NCBI GenBank assembly: GCA_032622095.1
Contig: CP136069.1
Location: 103,816,278-103,880,277, forward strand
Reading direction: 5' to 3'
DNA from: Siphonodentalium dalli
Lineage: Eukaryota; Mollusca; Scaphopoda; Gadilida; Siphonodentaliidae
Length of the DNA: 64,000 bases
A program made the translations under genes and the position numbers. Below the pieces are notes generated by a model. That model was not told the DNA's origin. It was given only the letters and a program-made list of their open reading frames with translations, and did not search any database. Each line of letters begins with the position of its first letter. The first letter of the stretch is position 1. Below are positions 21,057 through 33,207 of the stretch, one piece after another.

Positions 21057-22258
21057 GTATATAAAAGTAAAATCTAAGATGGTTGCTGGCGGCTATGTTT
21101 TCCAACAATTCAAAAACATTTGATAGCTTTAGTCATGCAAAGAGTAGAATCCAAAATGGCCGCTGGCAGCCATTTTTTAATGCCGAATAAACCTAAAATG
21201 ACTCGTTCCCATCTACATGTCATTTTCAACAGCCATGACAAATGTTATGATGATCAGACTAAAGGTACGACCTGTAGCCCGTGCTAAAGGATTTAGTCAT
21301 ACAAAGAGTAAAATCTAAGATGGCTGCCGACGGCCATGTTTTTAGGCCGAATGACCCCAAAATTACTCGTTCCCATCTACAAGTCAATATTAACACCCAC
21401 GACAAATATCATGATGATCAGATGAACAGTACGACCTGTAGCTCGTGCTAATGGATTGAATTTTGAAATCCAAGATGGCCGCTGGCAGCCATGTTTTTTT
21501 TCTCCGAATGACCCCAAAATGATTCGTTCCCATCTACATTCCAATTTCAACATCCATGACAAATTTCATGATGATCTGACCAAAGGTACGACCTGCAGCC
21601 CGTGCTAAATGATTTAGTCATGCGAAGAGTAAAATCTAAGATGGCTGCCAGCGGCCATTTTTTTTGGCTGAATGACCCCAAAATTAATCGTTCCCATTTA
21701 CATGTCAATATTAACATCCATGACAAATTTCATGATCATCAGACGAACAGTACGACCTGTAGCCCGTGCTAATGAATTGAATTTTGAAATCAAAGATGGC
21801 CGCTGGCGGCCATGTTTTTTGTCCTAATGACCCCAAAATGACTCGTTCCCATCTACATTCCAATTTCAACAGCCATGCAAAATTTCATGATTATCAGACT
21901 CAAGGTACGACCTGTAGTCTGTGCTAAAGGATTTAGTCATACAAAGAGTAAAATCCAAGATGGCTGCTGATGGCCATGTTTTTCGGCCGAATAACCCCAA
22001 AATGACTCGTTCCCATCTACATGTCATTGTTAACATCCATGACAAATTGTATGATGATCCCACCAAAGGTACGACCTGTAGCCCGTGTCAAAGGATTTAG
22101 TCATGCAAAGAGTAAAATCTAAGATGGCTGCCGGCGGCCATGTTTTTGGGCCGAATGACCCCAAAATTACTCGTTCCCATCTACATGTCAATGTCAACAT
22201 CCATGACAAATTTCATAATAATCGGACCAAAGGTACGAACTGTAGCCCGTGCTAAAGG
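21057..22258. repeat. ~160-bp tandem repeat with AAGATGGC core, about 7 copies
   Basis: Each unit has AAAATCTAAGATGGCTGCC or AAATCCAAGATGGCCGCTGG, then GGCCATGTTTTT, GACCCCAAAATGACTCG, TTCCCATCTACATG, CATGACAAATTTCATGATGA and GGTACGACCTGTAGCCCGTG. Two unit types alternate irregularly, one starting TTTAGTCATGCAAAGAGT and the other TTGAATTTTGAAATC. The AAGATGGC(T/C)GC core resembles the YY1 recognition motif. Open frames on the minus strand here are repeat frames. Confidence 0.85.
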
Positions 22259-22529
22259 AAATTGTTGACGAATCACGCACACACATACACCCTTGTTTGT
22301 ATTACATACGTTGTGGGTACATTTCTTTAGAAATTCAAACAATACCGTAGTTGTGAGGGCCTCGTTATTTCGTAAATATATCCAAACTCGGAGGGTACCT
22401 TTAACGAAATAACGGCAATCTTTGTAACGCATGCGTAGTATCATTTCCGCCTAGTACGGACGAAAAAATATCAAAAATTTCAAAAAATACAAATTTCCGT
22501 CGCCTTAAGGGAAAAAATTGTTAACATTG

Positions 22530-22603
22530 TGAGGACATTGTTTTACTATATGAATGTCCTCACAGAGTTGGGTTGACACACTCACACACACACACACACG
22601 CAC
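22530..22603. repeat. Short hairpin and CA microsatellite
   Basis: GTGAGGACATT near 22530 is mirrored by AATGTCCTCAC ending near 22563. A (CA)n tract of about 25 bases follows at 22578-22601. Confidence 0.7.
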
Positions 22604-22869
22604 GACGGATACCAAGCCATGGCAATAGCTCAAACTTTACAAAGTAAAGTTGAGCTAAAAAGGGAATAAAATAAACAAAAATAACAGCACAATACACAGC
22701 ACACAAGAAAAAACCCAGTTGACTATAACATATATTAGCACATAGTGCTCGTAGAAAGTAAGCTTCGAACACGCCTCATATCATCGAAGTTAGGAAAGTT
22801 GAAATTGAAGCGGAATAATAACTTGCTCAGAAGATATGGAAGATATTGTACAGAATATACTAATAGCTA

Positions 22870-23147
22870 TGGAATACTGTTAGGGCCAACTTGCAGCGTG
22901 GCGGGGAATATGAAATCCGCCAGTCGCGGAAACCGCCGAAAGCGACAAAACATCTTATTACCGCCACACAGTGGGTGTACACTGGTGTAGATTTCTCATA
23001 TTGTGTGGTCGATCGATAATCCACTGGGCGATTGTATTATGGTTATGTCGTACTTGTGGAATACTGTTAGGGCCAACTTGCAACGGGGCGGGGAATATGG
23101 AATCCGCCAGACGCGGAACCCGCCGAAACCGCGGAAAGCGACAAAAT
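22870..23147 (+). repeat. Two GC-rich ~90-bp direct repeats
   Basis: GGAATACTGTTAGGGCCAAC begins at 22871 and again at 23058, each followed by GGCGGGGAATATG, ATCCGCCAG, CGCGGAA and CGAAAGCGACAAAA. The local GC content is much higher than in the surroundings. Confidence 0.8.
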
Positions 23148-23179
23148 GTCCAGACGCGCACACATATTGTCGCGCGAGG

Positions 23180-23325
23180 GAACCGCGGAAAGTGCCAAAA
23201 ATGAAACGAAATCTCGTTTCATTATCTCGCTTTCGGCGGTTCTGTCGTTTGATTTCTTCGCACCGCGGAAAACGAAATAACCAAACGAGATCTCGTTTCA
23301 TTTTGGCGGTTTCGGCGGTTTCCTC
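23180..23325. repeat. GC-rich palindromic segment
   Basis: The left arm (GAACCGCGGAAAGTGCC, ATGAAACGAAATCTCGTTTC) is mirrored by the right arm (AAACGAGATCTCGTTTCATT, GGCGGTTTCGGCGGTTTCC). Within it, AAACGAGATCTCGTTT (23283-23298) is a perfect 16-base palindrome. Several overlapping open frames (22745-23446) reflect its low stop density, not genes. Confidence 0.7.
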
Positions 23326-23746
23326 GCTCACGCCGGAAAATAGCCGGAACACGGACCGGAAGTATTTGTTAATGTCAAGTATTTTCTACAACAATGGCGC
23401 GAACTTGGAAGTTGATGTAGATTTGAGTTGCAAAACATCGAGTTAAATACAGCATTCGAAGATTCAACAGTCCTGCAGATCGGCTAACTGGATGAACCTA
23501 CGACTAGTCCGAGTTGAGGTGAGTTTTATTTTCCCGAACTTATATCGCCAACCCCGATTCAGAATGTTGAAATGGGATTGACTCAACCACAGTTGTTGGA
23601 AACTTGTTTAAAAACCCGAAAAGAGATGTCACCACCCTACTTATTAATATAATTGACAAGTAGGGAAAGCTACTGAGCCCACCCATCTCTCATCAAACCA
23701 TGTCACCGCTCGTTTTGTGTTCAATTGCAACAATAAAAACATTAAT

Positions 23747-24103
23747 TTCAGAAAAGTACCACATCCTAGTAATAAAACATATATTTGTTTTCATGTTTAC
23801 CGTAAGTGCAGAAGAAAATTTTCACTTTATAAGTACTTTTATCGTATACAACTTCCCAAACAACAGCGGCTCGCTAATTCCACGAGTCGCCATCAGAGAG
23901 TCAAGCGCAGATAATAGCATTTGAAATTATCTTCCCTTGACTCTCGGATGGCGACTCGTGGAATCGACAGCCCACAGTTGCACAGTTGTTTTGGGAAGTT
24001 GTATACGATAAAAGTAATTATAAAGTGATAATTTTCTACTGCACTTACGGTAAACATGAAAAGAAATATATGTTTTATTACTAGGGTGTGGTACTTTTCT
24101 GAA
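23747..24103. mobile_element. Fold-back nested inside the 1.35-kb element
   Basis: TTCAGAAAAGTAC at 23747 is mirrored by GTACTTTTCTGAA ending at 24103. The arms are about 160 bp with a ~30-bp loop (23906-23935) that itself contains a small GATAAT/ATTATC stem. The right arm has a ~15-base insertion near CAGCCCACAGTTG. Confidence 0.75.
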
Positions 24104-24639
24104 AGGGTGATACTATTTACCGAGAAAAAACCGAGAACAAACCGAGAACAACCGAGAACAAGTCTAAAATTATTAAATAAGTCATAATAATGTTCAATTA
24201 TAGTGTATATATCAATCTTAAGTGAATATTATACCGTATTGACATTTTAAATGACATATATGTATAGTTATTATGGGTATACCGAGAACATCAAAACCGC
24301 AGTGCATGTTCTTGGTTTGCCGCCGGTGCTCATGACACAAAGCCATGGGCCGTGCCTATATGTGTTAATTAAATATGTACTAGCTGCATTATTGGTATGT
24401 TTGGTTATCAAAATTCATTGAGTTGTGTAAAGAGTTGCTTCTTAAACCAGCAAGTGAATGTGGATCGAACATTTATTCATGATATGATGAGATATATAGA
24501 ACCATACTGTATTTGACGTTCGAAAGAAAAAGAAAAACATATCGGTCCATGAACAACATTTTTAAATTATCGACGGACTGAAAAACTTTTGATGTTAGAG
24601 GCAATATCTCACTCTGACCCATTTTGACAAATTAATGTT
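24104..24639. other. Interior of the 1.35-kb element, no gene
   Basis: It contains four copies of ACCGAGAACAA-like words (24118-24160) and one more near 24281. No coding frame or recognised family. Confidence 0.45.
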
Positions 24640-24834
24640 TTTAGCTTTCCCTAATTGTCAATTATATTAATAAGTAGGGGTGGTGACATCTCTTTTCGGG
24701 TTTTTAAACAAGTTTCCAACAACTGTGGTTGAGTCAATCCCATTTCAACATTCTGAATCGGGGTTGGCGATATAAGTTCGGGAAAATAAAACTCACCTCA
24801 ACTCGGACTAGTCGTAGGTTCATCCAGTTAGCCG

Positions 24835-27800
24835 AGCATAAAGCGACAGCTTGTGCCACTAAATACTCAAACTATACAAAATTTCCTTCAAAATTGGTAG
24901 ATTTTTACGTACCATCCCCCCAGGATATCAGTAGTTGGTCAACCGAGGGTCAACTGGTCCGGGTTTTCTGTAAGACGGGTAGGAATGGTGATTATGTGGC
25001 CATAAAGCGACAGCTTGTGCCACTAAATACTCAAACTATACGAAATTTCCTTCAAAATTGGTCGATTTTTACGTACCATCCCCCCAGGATATCTGTAGGT
25101 GGTCAACCGAGGGTAAACTTGTCCTGTTTTTCTGTAAGGTGGATAGGAATGGTGATTATTTGGGCATAAAGTGACAGCTTGTGCCACTAAATACTCAAAC
25201 TATACGAAATTTCTTTCAAAATTGTTCGATTTTTACGTACCATCCCCAGGATATATGTAGGTGGTCAACCGAGGGTCAACTGGTCCGGGTTTTCTGAAAG
25301 GCGGGTAGGAATGGTGATTATGTGGGCATAAAGCGACAGCTTGTGCCATTAAATACTCAAACTATACGAAATGTCCTTCAAAATTGGTCGATTTGTACGT
25401 ACCATCCCCCAGGATATCTGTAGGTGGTCAACCGAGGGTCAACTGGTCCGGGTTTTCTGTAAGGAGAGTAGGAATTGTGATTATGTGGGCATAAAGCGAC
25501 AGCTTGTGCCACTAAATACTCAAACTATACGAAATTTCCTTCAAAATTGGTCGATTTTTACGTACCATCCCCCAGGATATCTGTTTGTGGTCAACCGAGA
25601 GTCAACTGGTCCGGGTTTTCTGTAAGACGGGTAGGAATGGTGATTATGTGGGCATAAAGCGACAGCTTGTGCCACTAAATACTCAAACTATACAAAATTT
25701 CCTTCAAAATTGGTCGATTTTTACGTACCATCCCCCAGGATATCTGTAGGTGGTCAGCCGAGTGTCAACTGGTCCGGGTTTTCTGTAAGACGGGTAGGAA
25801 TGATGCTTATGTGGGCATAAAGCGACAGCTTGTGCCACTAAATACTCAAACTATACGAAATTTCCTTCAAAATTTGTCGATTTTTACGTACCATCCCCCC
25901 AGGATATTTGTAGGTGGTCAACCGAGGGTAAACTGGTCCTGTTTTTCTGTAATATAAGGCGGGTAGGAATGGTGATTATGTGGGCATAAAGTGACAGCTT
26001 GTGCCACTAAATTCTCAAACTATACGAAATTTCTTTCAAAATTGTTCGATTTTTACGTACCATTCCCCAGGATATATGTAGGTGGTCAACCGAGGGTCAA
26101 CTGGTCCGGGTTTTCTGAAAGGCGGGTAGGAATGGTGATTATGTGGGCATAAAGCGACAGCTTGTGCCACTAAATACTCAAACTATACGAAATTTCCTTC
26201 AAAATTGGTCAATTTTTACATACCATCCCCCAGGATATATGTAGGTGGTCAACCGAGGGTCAACTGGTCCGGGTTTTCTGAAAGGCGGGTAGGAATGGTG
26301 ATTATGTGGGCATAAAGCGACAGCTTGTGCCATTAAATACTCAAACTATACGAAATGTCCTTCAAAATTGGTCGATTTGTACGTACCATCCCCCAGGATA
26401 TCTGTAGGTGGTCAACCGAGGGTCAACTGGTCCGGGTTTTCTGTAAGGAGAGTAGGAATTGTGATTATGTGGGCATAAAGTGACAGCTTGTGCCACTAAA
26501 TGCTCAAACTATACGAAATTTCTTTCAAAATTGTTCGATTTTTACGTACCAATCCCCAGGATATATGTAGGTGGTCAACCGAGGGTCAACTGGTCCGGGT
26601 TTTCTGAAAGGCGGGTAGGAATGGTGATTATGTGGGCATAAAGCGACAGCTTGTGCCACTAAATACTCAAACTATACGAAATTTCCTTCAAAATTGGTCA
26701 ATTTTTACATACCATCCCCCAGGATATATGTAGGTGGTCAACCGAGGGTCAACTGGCCCGGGTTTTCTGAAAGGTGGGTAGGAATGGTGATTATGTGGGC
26801 ATAAAGCGACAGCTTGTGCCACTAAATACTCAAACTATACGAAATTTCCGTCAAAATTTGTCGATTTTTTCGTACCATCCCCCCAGGATATCTGTAGGTG
26901 GTCAACCGAGGGTCAACTGGTCCGTGTTTTCTGTAAGGCGAGTAGAAATGGTGATTATGTGGGCAAAAAGCGACAGCTTGTGCCACTAAATACTCAAACT
27001 ATACGAAATTTCCTTCAAAATTGTTCGATTTTTACTTAACATCCCCCCAGGATATCTGTAGGTGGTCAACCGAGGGTCAACTGGTCCGGGTTTTCTGTAA
27101 GGCGGGCAGGAATGGTGATTATGTGGACATAAAGCGACAGCTTGTGCCACTAAATACTCAAACTATACGAAATTTCCTTCAAAATTGGTCGATTTTTACG
27201 TACCATCCCCCAGGATATCTGTATGTGGTCAACCGAGGGTCAACTAGTCCGGGTTTTTGTAAGGCGGGTAGGAATGGTGATTATGTGGGCATAAAGCGAC
27301 AGCTTGTGCCACTAAATACCCAAACTATACGAAATTTCCTTCAAAATTGTTCGATTTTTACGTACCATCCCCCAGGATATATGTAGGTGGTCAGCCGATG
27401 TTCAACTGGTCCGGGTTTTCTGTAACACGGGTAGGAATGGTGCTTATGTGGGCATAAAGCGACAGCTTGTGCCACTAAATACTCAAACTATACGAAATTT
27501 CATTCAAAATTGGTCGATTTTTACGTACCATCCCCCCAGGATATCTGTAGGTGGTCAACCGAGGGTAAACTGGTCCTGTTTTTCTGTAAGGCGGGTAGGA
27601 ATGGTGATTATGTGGGCATAAAGTGACAGCTTGTGCCACTAAATACTCAAACTATACGAAATTTCCTTCAAAATTGGTCGATTTTTACGTACCATCCCCC
27701 CAGGATATCTGTAGGTGGTCAACCGAGGGTAAACTGGTCCTGTTTTTCTGTAAGGCGGGTAGGAATGGTGATTATGTGGGCATAAAGTGACAGCTTGTGC

Positions 27801-28602
27801 CACTAAATACTCAAACTATACGAAATTTCCTTCAAAATTGGTCAATTTTTACATACCATCCCCCAGGATATATGTAGGTGGTCAACCGAGGGTCAACTGG
27901 TCCGGGTTTTCTGAAAGGTGGGTAGGAATGGTGATTATGTGGGCATAAAGCGACAGCTTGTGCCACTGAATACTCAAACTATACGAAATTTCCTTCAAAA
28001 TTGGTCGATTTTTACGTACCATCCCCCCAGGGTATCTGTAGGTGGTCAACCGAGGGTCAACTGGTCCGGGTTTTCTGTAAGGCGGGTTGTAATGGTGATT
28101 ATGTGGGCATAAAGCTACAGCTTGTGCCACTAATTACTCAAACTATACGAAATTTCTTTCAAAATTGTTCGATTTTTACGTACCATCCCCCCAGGATATA
28201 TGTAGGTGGTCAGCCGATGTTCAACTGGTCCGTGTTTTCTGTAACACGGGTAGGAATGGTGCTTATGTGGGCATAAAGCGACAGCTTGTGCCACTAAATA
28301 CTCAAACTATACGAAATTTCCTTCAAAATTGGTCGATTTTTACGTACCATCCCCCCAGGATATCTGTAGGTGGTCAACCGAGGGTAAACTGGTCCTGTTT
28401 TTCTGTAAGGCGGGTAGGAATGGTGATTATGTGGGCATAAAGTGACAGCTTGTGCCACTAAATACTCAAACTATACGAAATTTCCTTCAAAATTGGTCGA
28501 TTTTTACGTACCATCCCCCCGGATATCTGTAGGTGGTCAACCGAGGGTCAACTGGTCCGGGTATTCTGAAAGGCGGGTAGGAATTGTGATTATGTGGGCA
28601 TA
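24835..28602 (+). repeat. 164-bp satellite, block 1 (about 23 monomers)
   Basis: The monomer starts GCATAAAGCGACAGCTTGTG, passes ACTCAAACTATACGAAATTT, a C run after GTACCAT, then GGTGGTCAACCGAGGGTCAA, and ends GGAATGGTGATTATGTGG. Spacing is 164 bases with small indels. Monomers differ from one another by a few percent to about 10 percent by eye. Open frames here are satellite frames. Confidence 0.97.
28601..28602 (+). repeat. Left TA target duplication of the 11.8-kb insertion
   Basis: The satellite monomer reads GGGCA-TA-AAGCGAC. Here it is split after TA, and the other half resumes with TA at 40442-40443. Confidence 0.8.
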
Positions 28603-29262
28603 CCCCTACCAAAAATCAGTTATATTCTAGTTAATTATTAGCCAACTATTAGCCAGTCACATTAGCCAACCTTTAGTTAAGGTCTAGTCAATATCCTAGT
28701 TACTATTTAGCTTAACTAGATATTAGCTGACATTAGCTAGATATTAGCTAAGATGAATTTCCTTGATGAAATCCCATGAGCGTTAGCTAACTTTTAGCCG
28801 TTTCAACTATGCTAATTAGTTATTTAGCTAGAATCTAGCTAAGATTTAGCTACTTTTTAGTAAGTTATGCAAATGAGCTATTTAGCCATAATCTAGCTAA
28901 CAATTAGCTACTTTTTAGTTACATAAATTAGCTAAAGCTAATTTTTAACTAATGTTTAGCTAAGATTTAGTATGGTCTGGATGCCAGCTGTAGAAACCAG
29001 CTAAATTGACTAAATATTAACTAGAATATAACTAAATATTAGCTAAATATATCAGCCATTATCTAGCTATATTTTCTAGCTATAGCATTTAGTACAGTAT
29101 TAGCCAGAATCTAGCTATATTCTAGTTAAAATCTAGCTATATTCTAGTTAAAATCTAGCTATCTTTTAGCTGGTATCTAGTATAATATTAGCTAACATCT
29201 AGCTATATTCTAGTTAATATCTAGCTAATATTTAGCTTGAATCTAGCAATGTAGCAACCTGT
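28603..29262. repeat. Left subterminal TAGCTA-rich region
   Basis: Dozens of overlapping words of the form ATTAGCTA, TCTAGCTA and TTTAGCTA, often spaced 10-25 bases, make up almost all of the sequence. The hexamer TAGCTA is self-complementary. Confidence 0.85.
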
Positions 29263-29568
29263 ACAATTAAGTAAGGGACCTAATTAAAAGAAGTACATAT
29301 TAAAATGGCAGTTGCAAGACATTTAGTAATAACAACAAATAAGTTACAAACATAATTATTTATTTTGAAACAATGACAAGTTAGTGCGTTAACAATTTCA
29401 GTGCCAAGTCTGATTTTTGTATCAACCCATATTTCTTTGATAATTTTTTCAAATTTATTGATTAAAGCCAATAGCTGCAGATTTGACCTTTCTGTGCATC
29501 CTTAAGGCCGTAAATTTGCTGCACATATCAGTGAGAAATATCAGCATACATATGTATTTTCAGTTGGA
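29263..29568. other. Intergenic within the insertion, no gene
   Basis: AT-rich unique sequence with no coding signal and no clear repeat. Confidence 0.4.
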
Positions 29569-30733
29569 ACTAGAGGTGTGACTGTGACTAAGGATACACC
29601 CCCCCACCATTTTTTAAATACTAAGATGTTTCACATGTCAGTAAACATTTAGTTAAAATAATAAAATAACAGTTCACATTGCAGTACACAACCCTAATCT
29701 TAAAGCTATTGACCGAAAAATGTACGAAAAAAAGCTCAGACAAAATTATGCATGTTGCAAAAATGTTCCAAGTCAAAAAAGGGGAATAACTCCACAAAAA
29801 AATTCGAACAGACATCATAATCGCAGGTGCACAGGTTCCCATGGTAACTAGAGGTGTGACTGTCCCAATGGGACTACGGATACCCCCCTTTTTAAAATAC
29901 TAAGATGTTTCACATGTCAGTAAACATTTAGTTAAAATAATAAAATAACAGTTCCCATTGCAGGTGTACAACCATAACCCTAATCTTAAACCTATTGACC
30001 GAAAAATGTAGGAATAAAAGCTCGGACAAAATTATGCATGTTGCAAAAAAAGATTCTAAGTTGAAAAAGGGGGATAACTCCACCAAAAAATGTCGGACAA
30101 ATGTCATAATCGCAGGTGCACAAGTTCCAATGGTACTAAATATCTGTGCCAAGTTTTAAAAAAATTGACCGAAAAATGTAGGAATAAAAGCTCGGACAAA
30201 AGTATACATGTTGCGAAAATATTCTAAGTCGAAAAAAGGGGGATAACTCCAAAATAAAAGTCTGACAAACGTCATAATCGCAGGTGCACAGGTTCCCATG
30301 ATGGTTGATGTCTGTGCCAAGTTTCACGGAAATTGATCAAAAAACGACTGAGAAAAACTCCGGACAAATCTGTGTCCACGGACGGACGACGGACAAGCTG
30401 ACTCCAGTATACCCCCCCTAACTTCGTTGCGGGGGGTATAATAAATGTGAGTGCCAAGATTAAAAAACATTGACCTAAAAATGTAGGAATAAAAGCTCGG
30501 ACAAAATTATACATCTTGCGAAAATAGTTGAAAAAGGGGGGGATAACTCCACCAAAAAAAGTCTGACCGAGGTCATAATCGCAGGTGCACAGGTTCCCAT
30601 GGTGGTTGATGTCTGTACCAAGTTTCACGGAAATTGATAGAAAAACGACTGAGAAAAACTCAGGACAAATTTATGTCCACGGACGAACTCCAGTATACCC
30701 CCCCTCCCTAACTTCATTGCGGCGGAGGTTATA
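29569..30733 (+). repeat. ~170-bp repeat series with TATACCCCCC hairpin ends, copy set 1
   Basis: Units carry GGAATAAAAGCTCGGACAAA, GGGGATAACTCCACC, CATAATCGCAGGTGCACAGG and TTCCCATGG. The last word recurs near 29837, 30127 (variant), 30294 and 30595. Ends are marked by TATACCCCCCCTAACTTCGT and GCGGGGGGTATAATAA (30410-30441, 30694-30733). CTAGAGGTGTGACTG occurs at 29569 and 29850. This is a non-autonomous family I remember from several marine invertebrates; its class is uncertain. Confidence 0.75.
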
Positions 30734-30734
30734 A

Positions 30735-30930
30735 TTATTATTAAATAGTTGGAACTCTAAGGTACATTTCCCAAGTGTGTCATAAGTGTAGGGAAATTTT
30801 TGCTCCAAGTGTACACTTACAACGAAGTGTGAGTATACACTTACAACGAAGTGTACAAGTCCAACAGTGGCAGCACTGAGTGTGAATTGTAAGTGTACAT
30901 TCCAACTTTGTAAATGAGGTCTTAAGTGTC
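30735..30930 (+). repeat. AAGTGT-rich segment with a short tandem pair
   Basis: TACACTTACAACGAAGTGT occurs twice in a row near 30820 and 30839, and AAGTGTGTCATAAGTGTAG near 30772 recurs near 39350. No gene. Confidence 0.6.
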
Positions 30931-30949
30931 TACATCGACACGAAACGAA

Positions 30950-31650
30950 TATCGAATCAAATCATACCTGTTTTGCATTCTCATTGCAGGTGCACAACCC
31001 TAACCCTAATCTGAAACCTATTGACCGAAAAATGTGGGAATAAAAGCTCGGACAAAATTATGCATGTTGCAAAAATTTTCTAATTAAAAAAAGGGGAATA
31101 ACTCCACAAGAAAGAGACAGACAGACATCATAATCGCAGATGCACAGGTTCCCATGGTACTAAATATTACTGCCAAGATTAAAAAAACATTGACCTAAAA
31201 ATGTAGGAATAAATGCTCGGACAAAATTAGACATGTCGCAAAAAACATATCTAAGTTGAAAAAGGGAGATAACTCCACCAAAAAATGTCGGACAGACATC
31301 ATAATCGCAGGTGTACAGGTTCCCGTGGTACTAAATATCTGTGTCAAGTTTTTTTTTTAAATTGACCGAAAAATGTACTAGTATGAATAAAAGCTCGGAC
31401 AAAATTATACATTTTGCAAAAATTTCTAAGTCGAAAAAGGAAGGATAACTCCACCAAAAAATATCTGACAGACGTCATAATCACAGGTGCACAGGTTCCC
31501 ATGGTGGTTAATGTCTGTGCGAAGTTTCACGGAAATTGATCCAAAAACGACTGAGAAAAACTCCAGACAAATTTGTGTCTACGGACAGACCGACGGACAA
31601 GCTGACTCCAGTACACCTCCCTAACTTCGTAGTGGGGGGGTATAATAAGT
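30950..31650 (+). repeat. ~170-bp repeat series with TATACCCCCC hairpin ends, copy set 2
   Basis: The same units as 29569-30733 occur again, with the GTGCACAGGTTCCCATGG anchor or variants near 31142, 31312 and 31488, spaced 170 and 176 bases. The set ends in a decayed CCTCCCTAACTTCG...GGGGGGGTATAATAA hairpin. Confidence 0.75.
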
Positions 31651-31812
31651 GTACTAGTAGTCTAGTACCGTAGATGAGCATGCATCCAATGCCATCCATG
31701 TACAAAATTCAATGACTCGTACTAAAATGGCAATACAATAATCAAGGGAATCAATGATTTAAACTGATAAAATACTTTTACTAATAATATATAAATTATC
31801 TATAGATCAGTT

Positions 31813-32087
31813 AGATCATGCCATGAATCTCTACTCTGGCTGACACCCGTAGAGATCATATTCCACCAGTTCAAAACCTGGGAAGTTGGGAACGTTTAAA
31901 GTTACTTCAGGTACTTATGAATAAATTAAGCAACAGGTACCGGTAAATTAACAAAGAAAATACATTTCCCACATTATTTTTATATTTATAAGGTTCCCTG
32001 TTAAAACTGTAAAAATTCCCGGGTTTTGTACTGGTGGAATATGATCTCTTCGAGCATCCGCCAGAGAAGAGATTCATGGCATGATCT
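31813..32087. mobile_element. 275-bp MITE, GATCATGCC family
   Basis: AGATCATGCCATGAATCTC at the left end is mirrored by GAGATTCATGGCATGATCT at the right, with further inverted pairing (CATATTCCACCAG against CTGGTGGAATATG). TA immediately outside the GATCATGCC core on both sides may be the target duplication. No coding capacity. Confidence 0.8.
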
Positions 32088-32111
32088 ACCGGTATAGATT
32101 TGGTTCTTTGG

Positions 32112-32577
32112 CTCATTCAATATATTTCATAAATCTGTGGCCAATTGAAATAAAATGAGCTGACAATCTATCTTCAAGCTATTCTCTTCCCTTTAGGTTT
32201 TCAGACCCACTGTAAATATGTTTAAGGCTACCTATTTTTTTTTAAATTTATGAGAACTCTTTTCAACAATATAGGTAGTCCTTAATATTATCGCAATTCT
32301 TTGTTCCTTCATCTCTCCCTTGTTGCTGGGGATATAATTTAACAAGTTATAATTAGTTTTATGGACCCACTCTAAATATAAAATACTAATTGCATCCGGG
32401 AGATAATCAAATGTGTGTGTTTGGATACTTATCCGTGAAATGGTCTATATGGCCATCATAATAGGAGTTAAATTCAACCTACTAAAAAGCCTAAACTTGG
32501 CTAAAGGGAAGAGAATAGCTTGAAGATAGTCAATCGGCAGATGGCCACAGATTTATGAAATATATTGATTGAGTCAA
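32112..32577. mobile_element. Fold-back between two GATCATGCC copies
   Basis: The left arm (CTCATTCAATATATTTCATA, ATCTTCAAGCTATTCTCTTC) is mirrored by the right arm (AGAGAATAGCTTGAAGATAG, CACAGATTTATGAAATATAT). Arms are about 75-85 bp with a ~300-bp interior without genes. A solitary GATCATGCCATGAATCTC copy follows at about 32595. Confidence 0.7.
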
Positions 32578-32594
32578 GGAAACATATTTATAGA

Positions 32595-33207
32595 TCATGC
32601 CATGAATCTCTACTCTGACTGAAGTCCATGTTTGGATACCAGATGTAACCAGAATGCATCATTCTCGCTATCCGTGAAATGGTCTGTCACTGTCAGCCAC
32701 GTCCCATCTAAAGAAACACATATTCATATACCATATGGTACCTCCAAGACTCTATCAGATCATTAATTATCCTTTTTGGTCATGTCTTTAAATTAGTCAA
32801 TACCGTACTAGTGCATGTACAGTATATACTGTTGTATTGTAATTTAAAGTGTTCAACTTTGTTGATATGCTCTGAAAGTTTTTTGATGAAGCTGCTGCAC
32901 ACATGGGGATGTTTAGCCCCGAGACTAGTGGGAGAAATTTGCAAACTTTGTATGACTATGAGTCTATATATGACCGATTCCATTTTTTTTCTTCTTCTGA
33001 TGTCACATTGATTGTCACGTGATTGTCTCCGAGATCCAAATTCCAATGCACACTGCATGTATCGTATAGTCTCTCTCCCTCCAACAGAATTAGTTTTGTC
33101 CTGTAATACAAGCACTCTGCCAGTCCCAAGTCACAAGTGGATGATTGAAATTTTTGCAAAGAATGAATGCAACATTCGAGAGATCAATCAGTGAAATTGA
33201 TTGATCA
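32595..33207. other. Solo GATCATGCC end and unassigned sequence
   Basis: It starts with a single GATCATGCCATGAATCTC end lacking a nearby partner. The rest has overlapping short frames on both strands (32780-33332) with no recognised family. Confidence 0.4.

Larger units (their letters stand above)
23481..24834. mobile_element. 1.35-kb terminal-inverted-repeat element next to satellite
   Basis: Terminal inverted repeats of about 190 bp pair 23481-23675 with 24640-24834 (CGGCTAACTGGATGAACCTA at the left tip, its complement at the right). No transposase frame. Its last base is followed directly by the first satellite monomer. A clear target duplication was not found. Confidence 0.75.

Noticed and set aside
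22745-23446. Several overlapping open frames of 65-147 codons
   Set aside because: They cover the same GC-rich palindromic and directly repeated bases in several frames and both strands; low stop density explains them.
24835-28602. CRISPR-like array
   Set aside because: Repeats are 164 bp, contiguous, with no unique spacers, in eukaryotic-type DNA. It is a satellite.
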